Assembly (NCBI GenBank): GCA_040414485.1
Contig: JBEDUK010000046.1
Coordinates: 5,712-69,711 of the forward strand
Length of the DNA: 64,000 nucleotides
Direction of reading: 5' to 3'
From: JBEDUK01 sp040414485
GTDB taxonomy: Bacteria; Actinomycetota; UBA4738
This document shows positions 10,364 through 18,910 of this stretch, in pieces. The translations under genes and the position numbers were made by a program. The notes beneath the pieces were generated by a model. The model made no database searches and had not been told where the DNA came from. It was given only the letters and a program-made list of their open reading frames with translations. Positions within the stretch are counted from its first letter, which is position 1. The number at the start of each line of letters is the position of its first letter.

Positions 10364-12027
10364 GAATTCGACTCTGGATCGTCCGGTCCAACCAGCCGGT
10401 CCATCGCCTCCGACGCCGCCTGAAGCGTCTGCGGATGGCCGGTCACGGCCTCGAGGAACGGTCCCCGCCCAAGCGCCAGCGCCGTGAGGGCGGAGCTCGC
10501 CGTGACGCCGGCCTGCCGTGGGACGTCGCGCAGCAGCGCGATCTCGCCGAAGTGGTCACCGGGCCCCAGTTCGTTCACGACGACGCCGTCTTTGATCACG
10601 GTCGCGGTCCCCTCCACGATGGCGTAGAAGCGGTCCCCGGCGGCGCCCTGCCGGACGATCTGCGTCCCGGCGGGGACCGTCACATGCATGACGTCCTTGG
10701 CCAGCCGCTCGATCTCCGGAGGCGGAAGGTACGCGAAGAGCGTGACCGCACGAAGCAGGGCGATCGTGCGCGCCGGAACGGCCGCGGACCGGTCGACCGC
10801 CCGGAGGCGCCGGAGTGAGACGGCGGCCAGGACCGGCATCGTCGCACCCGCCACGACCACCGCCCAGCGGGCGCCGAGCCATGCGACGAGAGCGCTGGCG
10901 ACGATCGCCCCGATCGCGAACGACGCCATCTCCATCCCCTCGAGCACGCCGAACAGCCGGGCCAGCACGTCCTCGCGCGAGACGCGCTGAAGGAGCGTTC
11001 TCCCCGCGACGTCCGCGACGCTCCAGCCCGCGCCGCTGACGGCCAGGAGCGCCATGGCCGGCACGACCGACGCGAACCCCACGAGCGAGAGGGCTCCGCC
11101 GAACACCACGATGCCCGAAACGAGCGGCGGCGACAGTCGCGGGCGGCCGACCAGCAGGATGGTCGCGGCCCCGCCGATGACACCACCGAGCCCGGAGAGC
11201 GAGGACAGCGCACCTGGGCCGCCCTCCCCCATGTGCAACAGCGCGAAGGCGATGACCACGAACAGGATGTCGAGCGTCCCGAGCAGGACACTCATCGCTC
11301 CGCCGAGGCCGACCAGAACCCGGACGGACGGGTCCGTCGCCGCGATACGCAACCCTTCCAACGAACCTCGCACAAGGTCCTGCGACCCGGACGCGGCCGC
11401 GGCGACGCGGGCGCCCCGGATGCCGGCCGCCGCCGCCGCGCCTGCCGCCGTGAGCACCGCGCCCGCCGCGTACACCAGTGACGGGCCGCCGACGGTGAGC
11501 AGCACGCCGCCGAGCGCGGGCCCGGCGAAGAACCCCAGGCTCGCGATCCATCCGGTCAGGACGTTCGCGGCCGTCAGCTCGTCGGGCGTCCGGACGACGT
11601 CGGGGAGCATGGCCGCGACCGTGGGCCGGGTCACCGCCAGTGCGGCCGTGGCCGTGGCCGCCACCGGATAGACGATCGCGCCCGGCGCTTGCAGCCGCAT
11701 CACGAGCGCGGTGGCCGCCATGGTGACGGCCTGGGCGATGAAGCCCGCGATGAGCACGGACCTGCGGGGGTGACGGTCGCCGAACTGCGCCAGGAGCGGC
11801 GCCAGGATCGCGGCCGGGACCACCAGCACCACGGTCGCCAGGCCTGCTTCCGTCGCGCCGCCGCGGCGGTACGCGAACACGAGCACGGCGATCCACGTCG
11901 CCATCTCCGCGAGGTTGAACAGGACCACGCCGGATTCGACCCTTCGAAGGTCGGCGTTGCCGGCGACCGTCGCGATGACCGTCTTCAGCCGCCAGACATA
12001 CCCGCGCGATTCCTGTCCCGTCTCCAT
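10360..12027 (-). CDS. MFS transporter fused to a cyclic-nucleotide-binding domain
   Basis: Residues about 25-420 form a major-facilitator transporter with roughly 10-12 hydrophobic segments and the loop motif QFGDRHPRR, resembling the MFS_3 (enterobactin-exporter-like) branch. Residues about 425-545 are a cNMP-binding domain: FAYLPPPEIERLA entry helix, VPAGTQIVRQGAAGDRFYAI and the phosphate-binding-cassette region GDHFGEIALLRDVPR. The expected consequence is transport gated by a cyclic nucleotide. The gene is divergent from the lutA-like gene, with 176 bp between them. Domain calls are firm; transported substrate and nucleotide are unknown. Confidence 0.85.
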   Translation of the reverse strand: METGQESRGYVWRLKTVIATVAGNADLRRVESGVVLFNLAEMATWIAVLVFAYRRGGATEAGLATVVLVVPAAILAPLLAQFGDRHPRRSVLIAGFIAQAVTMAATALVMRLQAPGAIVYPVAATATAALAVTRPTVAAMLPDVVRTPDELTAANVLTGWIASLGFFAGPALGGVLLTVGGPSLVYAAGAVLTAAGAAAAAGIRGARVAAAASGSQDLVRGSLEGLRIAATDPSVRVLVGLGGAMSVLLGTLDILFVVIAFALLHMGEGGPGALSSLSGLGGVIGGAATILLVGRPRLSPPLVSGIVVFGGALSLVGFASVVPAMALLAVSGAGWSVADVAGRTLLQRVSREDVLARLFGVLEGMEMASFAIGAIVASALVAWLGARWAVVVAGATMPVLAAVSLRRLRAVDRSAAVPARTIALLRAVTLFAYLPPPEIERLAKDVMHVTVPAGTQIVRQGAAGDRFYAIVEGTATVIKDGVVVNELGPGDHFGEIALLRDVPRQAGVTASSALTALALGRGPFLEAVTGHPQTLQAASEAMDRLVGPDDPESNS

Positions 12028-12188
12028 CGCTCGTCCGAGTTCGGCCCGCTAGATCCAGGCAGGTGTGGCCCACGAGAGGCACGTTCCGGTGCCGGATGCG
12101 TCGGCGTGCCTCCAGGCGCGGTGCGCGAGCACGTCCTCCTGGGAGAGGAACAGGAACGACGCGTCCGGGGGCCCATCCATGGCGCCGG

Positions 12189-12194
12189 TAAGGT
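12189..12194 (+). promoter_or_regulatory. -10-like TAAGGT, probable leaderless start of lutA-like gene
   Basis: TAAGGT ends 9 nt before the GTG of the LutA-like gene with no ribosome site between. No -35 is recognisable. Confidence 0.35.
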
Positions 12195-12203
12195 AGCGCG
12201 GTC

Positions 12204-12986
12204 GTGGACCGGCCGAAACCGACGCGCGTGTCGCTGTTCGTGACCTGTCTGGTCGACCTGCTCTACCCGGAGGTCGGCGAGGCGAGCGTGGCGCTGCTCG
12301 AACGTGAGGGCGGGGTGGGCGTTGACGTGCCCATGACCCAGACGTGCTGCGGGCAGCCGCCGTTCAACAGCGGGTTCCACGACGACGCACGCCGGCTGGC
12401 TCGCACGACGCTGGATGCCTTCGAGGACGCCGAGGCGGTGGTGTCGCCGTCGGGCTCGTGCACGGCGATGGTTCGCTCCTACTACCCGCACCTGTTCCAC
12501 GGCGATCGCGACGAGGCCAGAGCGGAGGCCCTGGCGGCGAAGACGTTCGAGCTGACGGAGTTCCTGGTCGACGTCGCCGGCGTCGACCAGGTGGACGGCG
12601 CCGCATGGCGCGGTCGCGTGACCTATCACGACTCCTGCCACGGCCTGCGCGAACTGGGCCTGCGCGGCCAGGGCCGCCGCCTCGTCGGCGGCGTCGACGG
12701 CGTGGACCTGGTCGAGATGGCACGGCCCGACATGTGCTGCGGATTCGGCGGGACGTTCTCCGTGCGCCTGCCCGAGGTCGCCACCGCGATGGCGGACGAC
12801 AAGATCGCGCAGACCGAAGCGACCGACGCCACCGTCGTCGTCATGGGCGACTCCGGATGCCTCATGCACCTTGCCGGCCGCATGTCCCGAACCGGTTCGA
12901 AGGTGCGCCCGATGCACGTCGCGACGTTCCTTGCTGCCGCGGCCGACCTCGCACCGGGAGCGGACACTCCCCGTTCACCACGCTGA
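12204..12986 (+). CDS. lutA: LutA/GlpC-type cysteine-rich (Fe-S)-binding oxidoreductase
   Basis: A 260-residue protein with two CCG domains, as in LutA, GlpC and heterodisulfide reductase subunit B: TCCGQPPFNSG near residue 49 and CCGFGGTFSV near residue 178, plus conserved Cys in PSGSC, HDSC and GDSGC. LutA is one of three proteins (LutABC) that oxidise L-lactate to pyruvate. Here lutB-lutC lie about 11 kb away at 24232-26324 on the same strand, so the assignment to lactate use depends on this partnership being real. GTG start with a -10-like hexamer 9 nt upstream. Could instead serve glycolate or glycerol-phosphate oxidation. Confidence 0.75.
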   Translation: MDRPKPTRVSLFVTCLVDLLYPEVGEASVALLEREGGVGVDVPMTQTCCGQPPFNSGFHDDARRLARTTLDAFEDAEAVVSPSGSCTAMVRSYYPHLFHGDRDEARAEALAAKTFELTEFLVDVAGVDQVDGAAWRGRVTYHDSCHGLRELGLRGQGRRLVGGVDGVDLVEMARPDMCCGFGGTFSVRLPEVATAMADDKIAQTEATDATVVVMGDSGCLMHLAGRMSRTGSKVRPMHVATFLAAAADLAPGADTPRSPR

Positions 12987-13005
12987 CCGCGAGCGTTCGT
13001 CGCGG
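12987..13005 (+). terminator. Hairpin directly after the lutA-like stop
   Basis: CCGCGA (12987-12992) and TCGCGG (13000-13005) form a 6-bp stem with a 7-nt loop, starting at the base after the TGA. No T-tract follows, as is common at high GC. Confidence 0.4.
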
Positions 13006-13086
13006 GATTCGCTCCTCCTAACCCATCCGCCACGTGACGGTTTCCTGATCTCGATTGGGTTGATCGCGGCCGGCACCTTCCAGATC

Positions 13087-13104
13087 CCGGCCGGTTTCGG
13101 CCGG
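13087..13104 (+). other. GC hairpin in the leader of the PhoX-like gene
   Basis: CCGGCC-GGTTTC-GGCCGG makes a perfect 6-bp stem about 24 nt before the ATG and just ahead of the ribosome site. It may be a leader structure or part of a terminator for upstream transcription. Confidence 0.3.
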
Positions 13105-13127
13105 AGAACAGAAGAGGAGGAATCCGC

Positions 13128-14555
13128 ATGAGAGGAAGACGCATGGCGTTCGTGGCCGTCGCGGTCGGAGCGACGGTCATGATCACCGCCGGCGCCGCCG
13201 TGGCCGGCTTCACGTTCGGCCAGTATCGGGACAAGCAGCTGTCGGCGATGTCGAACAACCTGTTCGGCGTCGGCAAGCCGCTCGCGCAGTCATCGACCGA
13301 GCAACTCACGCAGGAGCAGGCGCAGGCCGACCCGACGAAGCTCGTGACGCTGGCCAAGGGCCTGCACGTGCACGTGGTCACCACGCAGGGCCCGACCGTC
13401 GACGACCAGATCTCGCTCTGGCCGAACGACACGCATCCGACCTACCTGATCGAGTGCAACGAGTCCGGCACGTCGGACCCGGGGCTCATCCGCATCGAGC
13501 TCGCGACCGGAACGGTCAGCACGATCGTCACGGGCACGACCAGCTGTGACCCGACGCGGCGCACGCCGTGGGGCACGATCCTCTTCGGTGAGGAAGCCGG
13601 CGGGGGTGCCAACGGTGGGCGGCTGTACGAGCTGATCGACCCGCTCAACACCACCGGCGTCACGCTCGACCGGACCACCGGGCAGTTCTCCGGCGGCGTG
13701 GGCGCGCAGAACCTGGTCACCCGCACGGCACTCGGCCGCGCGGCGTTCGAGGGTCTGGGGATCCTGCACGACGGCACCACGTACCTGGACTGGGACGACT
13801 CGGGCTTCGGGCCGAAGAACGGCGGGCCCGGCGACGCCTACGACAAGTTCATCCCCGACAACCCGTACACGGGCAACGACCCGATCACCGACCTCTCGCA
13901 GTCGCCGTACGTCTCGGGCACGCTCTACGGCCTGCGGGTCGGGCTGAGCAACAACTACGGGCAGGGTCGCGAGTTCGGCTTCGGCCAGTGGATCCAGCTG
14001 CCGGGCGGCAACGACCCCGACCTCGAGGGTCAGGGGCTCGCGGCCGGCCTAACCGGCTATTACCGGCCGGATGACGCTGACCTGGACCCGATCGCCCTGA
14101 AGAACGGCAACGTGCGCGTGTGCAGCACCGACACGGGCGACGAGACGAACCATCTGTACGGCCAGGCCATCTGCATCACGGACGGCACCATCGAGGAGGC
14201 CGAAGCGAACACCGCCACGCCCGAGGTGCAGCCGTTCGTGTTCGGCGGAACCAGCCAGGGCTTCAACATGCCGGACAACGTCGCGTTCCAGCCCGGCACC
14301 GGAAACCTGGTGATCCACGAGGATGCGGAGACCGACTTCGAGGGTGCCCACAACAACGACCTGTGGGACTGCCTGCCCGACGGTCCGGATCAGGACCTGC
14401 TGAGCGACGGATGCATCCGGATCGCGACGCTGAACGACCTGACGGCCGAGTGGACGGGCGGGATCTTCGACGGGACCGGCACCCGGTTCTTCGTGAGCGT
14501 CCAGCACAACATCAGCGGCGAGGCCACGATCCTGGAGATCACCGGCTGGAAGTGA
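13128..14555 (+). CDS. Secreted PhoX/DUF839-type phosphatase-like propeller protein
   Basis: A 475-residue exported protein with an N-terminal signal peptide or anchor (residues 6-27). The central part matches the PhoX/DUF839 pattern: TPWGTILFGEEAGGG, GRLYELIDP and LGRAAFEGLGI, with later NMPDNVAFQPGTGNLVIHEDA, the segment that in PhoX supplies calcium and iron ligands. PhoX enzymes are calcium-dependent alkaline phosphatases of the cell surface. The ligand set could not be fully mapped, so activity is inferred. ATG is preceded by GAAGAGGAGGAA, one of the strongest ribosome sites here. Stand-alone gene. Confidence 0.78.
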   Translation: MRGRRMAFVAVAVGATVMITAGAAVAGFTFGQYRDKQLSAMSNNLFGVGKPLAQSSTEQLTQEQAQADPTKLVTLAKGLHVHVVTTQGPTVDDQISLWPNDTHPTYLIECNESGTSDPGLIRIELATGTVSTIVTGTTSCDPTRRTPWGTILFGEEAGGGANGGRLYELIDPLNTTGVTLDRTTGQFSGGVGAQNLVTRTALGRAAFEGLGILHDGTTYLDWDDSGFGPKNGGPGDAYDKFIPDNPYTGNDPITDLSQSPYVSGTLYGLRVGLSNNYGQGREFGFGQWIQLPGGNDPDLEGQGLAAGLTGYYRPDDADLDPIALKNGNVRVCSTDTGDETNHLYGQAICITDGTIEEAEANTATPEVQPFVFGGTSQGFNMPDNVAFQPGTGNLVIHEDAETDFEGAHNNDLWDCLPDGPDQDLLSDGCIRIATLNDLTAEWTGGIFDGTGTRFFVSVQHNISGEATILEITGWK

Positions 14556-14611
14556 CCCGAACGACAACGCCGCGAAGGAAGCGCTCCCGGGGAAGGGCGC
14601 GCCACGCCGAC

Positions 14612-14639
14612 GAGGGGCCGGCCGCTACGCCGGCCTCTC
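14612..14639. terminator. Bidirectional terminator-like hairpin between PhoX-like and ligase genes
   Basis: GAGGGGCCGGC and GCCGGCCTCTC pair over 11 bp with one G-T wobble and a 6-nt loop. The stem spans the stop codon of the ligase gene on the minus strand and lies 57 bp after the PhoX-like stop, so it can serve both converging genes. Confidence 0.55.
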
Positions 14640-16241
14640 GTCCCGCGCCACGCCGTCTTCCGCGGGCGCGTTCGCGCCGTGCAGCATCGCCCGGACCGTG
14701 TCGATGCCGTCCGCATCCTCCGGAGCCTTGTCCGGCCGGTAGCCCTTCACGCGGGCGAACCGCAAGGCCACACCACCCGGATACCTGGTCGAGGCCTGCA
14801 CCCCGTCCAGGGCGATCTCGACGACCAGCTCGGGCCGAACGAACACGGCGATGCCCTGCCGACGGGTCTCCCGAGCTAGGAGCGCCTGGGTCTGCCAGGT
14901 CAGGAGCTCGTCGGTCAGGCCCTTGAAGGTCTTGCCGACCATGACGGGTGCGCCGCCGTTCGGGTCGCGGGCGCCGAGGTGGAGGTTCGACAGCCATCCC
15001 TGACGGCGGCCGTGGCCCCATTCGGCGCCGATGACGATCAGGTCGAGCGTCTTGACCGGCTTCACCTTGCGCCAGGCGCTGCCGCGACGGCCGGCCTCGT
15101 AGCGCGAGTCGAGTGCCTTGACCACCACGCCCTCGTGCCCGCGGGTCAGCGCGTCCTGAAGGAACGCCTCGGCCTCCTCCGCGGAAGTCGTCTCCACGGC
15201 CGGGATCCGCGTCGCGCCCGCCACGCGCGCAAGCGCCGCGGATCGCTCCCGGAGCGGCTCGTCGATCAGGTCCTGCCCGTCCAGGTGCAGGATGTCGAAC
15301 CAGAACGCGGTCAGCGGCGCCGCGGGCACGGCGGGCGCGGCTGAGGGTGCCGGATCGCCCGCGCCGTCGGAGCCCGCCGCGGCGTTCTCCAGTTCGGTCC
15401 CGAACGTGCTCATGGTCTCCTGGAACGGCCGCGGCCGGCCGCCCTCGGCGAGCCAGATGGCCTCGCCGTCCAGGATCGCGTCGCGCACCGGGAGCGCGCG
15501 CACCGCGTCCGCGATGAACGGAAGCCTGCCGGTCACGTCGTTGAGGTTCCGGGTGAAGATCCGCACCTCGCCGCCGAGACGGTGCGCCTGGATCCGGGCG
15601 CCGTCGAGCTTCCACTCGACCGAGGCCCCGCCGGTCCCGGCCAGCGCATCCGACACGTTCGGTGACGTCGCGGCCAGCATCGGCAGCACGGGCCGGAGCA
15701 CGGTCAGGCCGATGGCCCCCAGCCCGTCGACGCCGTCGGTCAGCGCGACGCGGGCGGTGCGGCCCAGATCGCCGGACAGCATCGCCGCGCGCCGGACCGC
15801 TGCCACCGGCACGCCGGAGGCGCTGGCGATCGCGTCGGTCATCACGCCGGCCAGCGCGCCCTGCCGGAGTTCGCCGACGAACAGCCGCCGAAGGAAGTCC
15901 GCCTCGCGCGGCGTGGCCCGCGAGAACAGGTCGGCCAGGATCGTGCGCCGCCCGGTCGTGGAACCCGCTCCGGTGGTCGCTTGCACCTCCGAGACCGCCT
16001 CGTCGATGTCGCGGACGGTGAGCGTCGGTGCTTCCGAGTGGGAAGCGGCGAGGCTCGCCATGGTCGCCCACCCGATCCCGACGCGGCCCTGCCGCGGCTC
16101 GCCGGTCAGGAAGCCCACGGCGGGTTCGACCTCGTCCGGCTCCAGGGACTGCAGGAACGAGGCCAGCGCGTCGATCTTCTTCAGGCGGGCGCGCGTCGAG
16201 GCCACGGCGTCGGACGTGGCGACCAGGTCGGCGAAGCGCAC
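14625..16241 (-). CDS. ATP-dependent DNA ligase
   Basis: Seals nicks in duplex DNA by the AMP-lysine route. The 538-residue protein has an N-terminal ligase DNA-binding domain (about 1-190), then the adenylation domain with motif I EWKLDGAR (lysine nucleophile), FWFDILHLDG, motif IV EGVVVKALDSRYEAGRRG and motif V WRKVKPVKTLDLIVIG, then the OB-fold with KTFKGLTDE. This matches the stand-alone ATP ligase found beside NAD-dependent LigA in many actinobacteria. GTG at 16241 fits the family start (RFADLVATSDAV). Its role is probably repair rather than replication. Convergent with the PhoX-like gene. Confidence 0.88.
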   Translation of the reverse strand: MRFADLVATSDAVASTRARLKKIDALASFLQSLEPDEVEPAVGFLTGEPRQGRVGIGWATMASLAASHSEAPTLTVRDIDEAVSEVQATTGAGSTTGRRTILADLFSRATPREADFLRRLFVGELRQGALAGVMTDAIASASGVPVAAVRRAAMLSGDLGRTARVALTDGVDGLGAIGLTVLRPVLPMLAATSPNVSDALAGTGGASVEWKLDGARIQAHRLGGEVRIFTRNLNDVTGRLPFIADAVRALPVRDAILDGEAIWLAEGGRPRPFQETMSTFGTELENAAAGSDGAGDPAPSAAPAVPAAPLTAFWFDILHLDGQDLIDEPLRERSAALARVAGATRIPAVETTSAEEAEAFLQDALTRGHEGVVVKALDSRYEAGRRGSAWRKVKPVKTLDLIVIGAEWGHGRRQGWLSNLHLGARDPNGGAPVMVGKTFKGLTDELLTWQTQALLARETRRQGIAVFVRPELVVEIALDGVQASTRYPGGVALRFARVKGYRPDKAPEDADGIDTVRAMLHGANAPAEDGVARDERPA

Positions 16242-16347
16242 CCGCACAGTTTGGCGCGTGAGACCGACGCCGGAGCGCAAGCGGACCCGTTCACGAACTA
16301 TTCACGCGCCGTCCGGTACCCTCACCGCGGGAGGGGCGGAGACACAG

Positions 16348-17508
16348 GTGAAGCGAGGTCTGGGGTTCGGGCTGGCGGCCCTGCTCGCCATCGGCGTCGG
16401 CATCGCGATCTTCGCGTCCATCGCCGGCGGAAAGGGCAGTTCGAACGGCAACGGGCGGCCGTCGTCGCCGGGCGACTCGCCCTCGGTCACGACGGTCGTC
16501 CGCGGCGTGATCGGTTCGGAGAAGAAGCCGTTCTTCCAGGACCGGCGGGTACAGGCGGTGTTTCGCGCGCACGGGCTCGACGTCCAGGTGGACACGGCCG
16601 GGTCGCGCCAGATCGCCACCAGCGTGGATCTCTCCCAGTACGGATTCGCGTTCCCGGCAGGCGTGCCCGCCGCCGCGAAGATCATCGCGGACAAGCACGT
16701 GAACGGATCGTTCACCGCGTTCTACACGCCGATGGCGATCGCGTCGTGGAAGCCGATCGCGTCCCTGCTGGTCGCCGCGGGCGTGGCGCACGACCAGGGC
16801 GGCTACTACACGTTCGACGTCGCGAAGTTCCTGGACCTGGTCAAGCGGAACACGCGCTGGACCGACCTGCCGAACAACACGTCGTATCCGGCGAGCAAGA
16901 GCATCCTGATCACCTCGACCGACGTTCGGACGTCGAACTCCGCCGCCATGTACCTGTCGATCGCGTCCTACGTGGCGAACGGCAACAACGTCGTGCAGAA
17001 CAACGCGCAAGGCGACGCGGTGCTCCCGACCGTCACGCCGCTGTTCCTCCGGCAGGGGTTCGTCGAATCGTCCTCGGAGGAGCCTTTCGACGATTATTTG
17101 ACGATCGGGATCGGCAAGGACCCGATGGTGATGATCTACGAGTCGCAGTTCCTCTCCCACGCCTTCGCGAAGGACGGTGAGCTGACCTCCGACATGGTCC
17201 TGATGTACCCGTCGCCCGACGTCCTGTCGAAGCACACGTTCATCCCGCTCGACGCCGCCGGCGGGCGCGTGGGCCAGTTGATCCAGAACGACCCCACGCT
17301 GCTGCGGCTGGCCGGGCAGTACGGGTTCCGGACCGGGAATGCGACGTATTTCGACTCCCAGGTCGCGCAGTCGGGCCTGACCATCCCGCAGAATCTGGTC
17401 GACGTCATCGAACCGCCGACCTACGACGCGCTCGAGCACATGATCTCGGGCATCGAAGCCGCGTACAACGCGAACAACGCGAACAAGGAAGGGGGAAGCT
17501 CGCCATGA
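16348..17508 (+). CDS. Membrane-anchored periplasmic-binding-like protein of the TelA operon
   Basis: First gene of a four-gene operon. Residues 5-27 are one hydrophobic segment (signal anchor), followed by a Gly/Ser/Pro-rich linker (about 28-46) and a roughly 330-residue extracellular domain. That domain starts with VRGVIGSEKKPFF and continues with HGLDVQVDTAGSRQIA, a pattern like the first strand and helix of type 2 solute-binding proteins; the third gene has a similar domain. No lipobox. GTG start preceded by GGGAGGGGCGGAG. The stop overlaps the TelA start as ATGA. No ligand can be named; binding-protein identity is an inference from pattern and context. Confidence 0.7.
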   Translation: MKRGLGFGLAALLAIGVGIAIFASIAGGKGSSNGNGRPSSPGDSPSVTTVVRGVIGSEKKPFFQDRRVQAVFRAHGLDVQVDTAGSRQIATSVDLSQYGFAFPAGVPAAAKIIADKHVNGSFTAFYTPMAIASWKPIASLLVAAGVAHDQGGYYTFDVAKFLDLVKRNTRWTDLPNNTSYPASKSILITSTDVRTSNSAAMYLSIASYVANGNNVVQNNAQGDAVLPTVTPLFLRQGFVESSSEEPFDDYLTIGIGKDPMVMIYESQFLSHAFAKDGELTSDMVLMYPSPDVLSKHTFIPLDAAGGRVGQLIQNDPTLLRLAGQYGFRTGNATYFDSQVAQSGLTIPQNLVDVIEPPTYDALEHMISGIEAAYNANNANKEGGSSP

Positions 17509-18896
17509 GCACGCAGGACCCGGGTGCACCGCAGGACGCCACGGACGGCCAGGGCGCCGACGGCCAGAACGGGCAGTCCGCGGTGCTCATGACGAAGACG
17601 GAGACGGAGACGGCGCCCGCGCAGACCACGCCCCTCCAGGCGCCGGCGGCGACCACCTCCGAGACCGCGCTGGCGGTCCCGGAATCGGTGCAGGCCGTCG
17701 CCCCCGCGCAGGCCGACGTCATGGTGCCGCTCGATCAGGGCACGAAGGACAAGATCGACCAGACGGTCAGCGGGTTCGTGTCGTCGCTCGCCCAGACGGA
17801 CGTCCACTCGCAGGCCTTCACCGACAAGATGGATTCGATCCACAGCATGGGCGACCAGGAGATCCGCCAGTCGGCCGAGGTCTCCAACCGGATGCTCCAG
17901 CGCCCGGTGCGCGCCATGGGCTCGGGGCTGTTCGACAAGAACGCCCCGATCGCGCAATCGCTGGTCGACCTGCGCCGCACGGTCGAGGACCTCGACCCGT
18001 CGAAGCAGGGCCCGCTGTCGAAGAAGCACCTGTTCGGGATCATCCCGTTCGGCAACCACATCCGCGACTACTTCGCGAAGTACGAATCCGCGCAGTCGCA
18101 CATCAACGCGATCCTGCAGTCGCTCTACGGCGGGCAGGACGAGCTGCGCCAGGACAACGGCGCCATCGATCAGGAGAAGCAGAACCTCTGGGACACCATG
18201 CAGCGGCTCAAGCAGTTCGCGTACATGGCGGGCCGGCTGGACGACATGCTCTCCGCGCAGATCGCCGCCATCCAGGTGAGCGACCCGGAGAAGGCGAAGC
18301 GTCTGCAGGAGGACGCGCTGTTCTACGTCCGGCAGAAGCACCAAGACCTGTTGACCCAACTCGCGGTCAGCGCCCAGGGCTACCTGGCGCTCGACCTGGT
18401 CCGCCAGAACAACGTCGAGCTGATCAAGGGCGTGGACCGCGCCACGACCACCACCGTCTCGGCGCTGCGGACCGCGGTGATCGTGTCGCAGGCGCTGGCG
18501 AACCAGCGGCTGGTGCTGGACCAGATCACGGCCCTGAACACCACGACCGAGAACATGATCGAACAGACCTCCGAACTGCTGCGGGACCAGTCCGGCAAGA
18601 TCGAGCAACAGGCGGCCAGCTCGACCATCAGCGTGGAGAAGCTCCAGGCCGCGTTCCAGAACGTCTACTCCGCGATGGACTCGATCGACACCTACAAGGT
18701 CCAGGCGCTGGAGTCCATGAAGCAGACGGTCGACGCGCTGTCGCAGGAGATCAACAAGGCACAGGCGTACCTGGACCGCGTGCACGGCGGTGACCAGGCC
18801 GGCCAGGGCGGCGCCGGCGACGCTCAGCCCGGCGGCGACGCGCCGCAGTCGCCTGCCGGTCCCCCGGCGGACCTGTCACTGCCGGGCTCGGGTTAG
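17505..18896 (+). CDS. telA: TelA-family toxic anion resistance protein
   Basis: A 463-residue cytosolic protein. After a low-complexity acidic/Thr/Ala/Gln-rich N terminus (1-70) comes the helical TelA domain (about 75-430): characteristic FGIIPFGNHIRDYFAKYESAQSHI, the KQFAYMAGRLDDMLS helix, LTQLAVSAQGYLALDLVRQNN and TTTTVSALRTAVIVSQALAN. The family was named from plasmid tellurite resistance, but chromosomal members are linked to general envelope and anion stress and their mechanism is unknown. C-terminal Gly/Pro tail. Start overlaps the preceding stop; the next gene follows after 14 bp. Coiled-coil regions suggest oligomers. Confidence 0.88.
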   Translation: MSTQDPGAPQDATDGQGADGQNGQSAVLMTKTETETAPAQTTPLQAPAATTSETALAVPESVQAVAPAQADVMVPLDQGTKDKIDQTVSGFVSSLAQTDVHSQAFTDKMDSIHSMGDQEIRQSAEVSNRMLQRPVRAMGSGLFDKNAPIAQSLVDLRRTVEDLDPSKQGPLSKKHLFGIIPFGNHIRDYFAKYESAQSHINAILQSLYGGQDELRQDNGAIDQEKQNLWDTMQRLKQFAYMAGRLDDMLSAQIAAIQVSDPEKAKRLQEDALFYVRQKHQDLLTQLAVSAQGYLALDLVRQNNVELIKGVDRATTTTVSALRTAVIVSQALANQRLVLDQITALNTTTENMIEQTSELLRDQSGKIEQQAASSTISVEKLQAAFQNVYSAMDSIDTYKVQALESMKQTVDALSQEINKAQAYLDRVHGGDQAGQGGAGDAQPGGDAPQSPAGPPADLSLPGSG

Positions 18897-18910
18897 AACC
18901 GGCGACGCCG

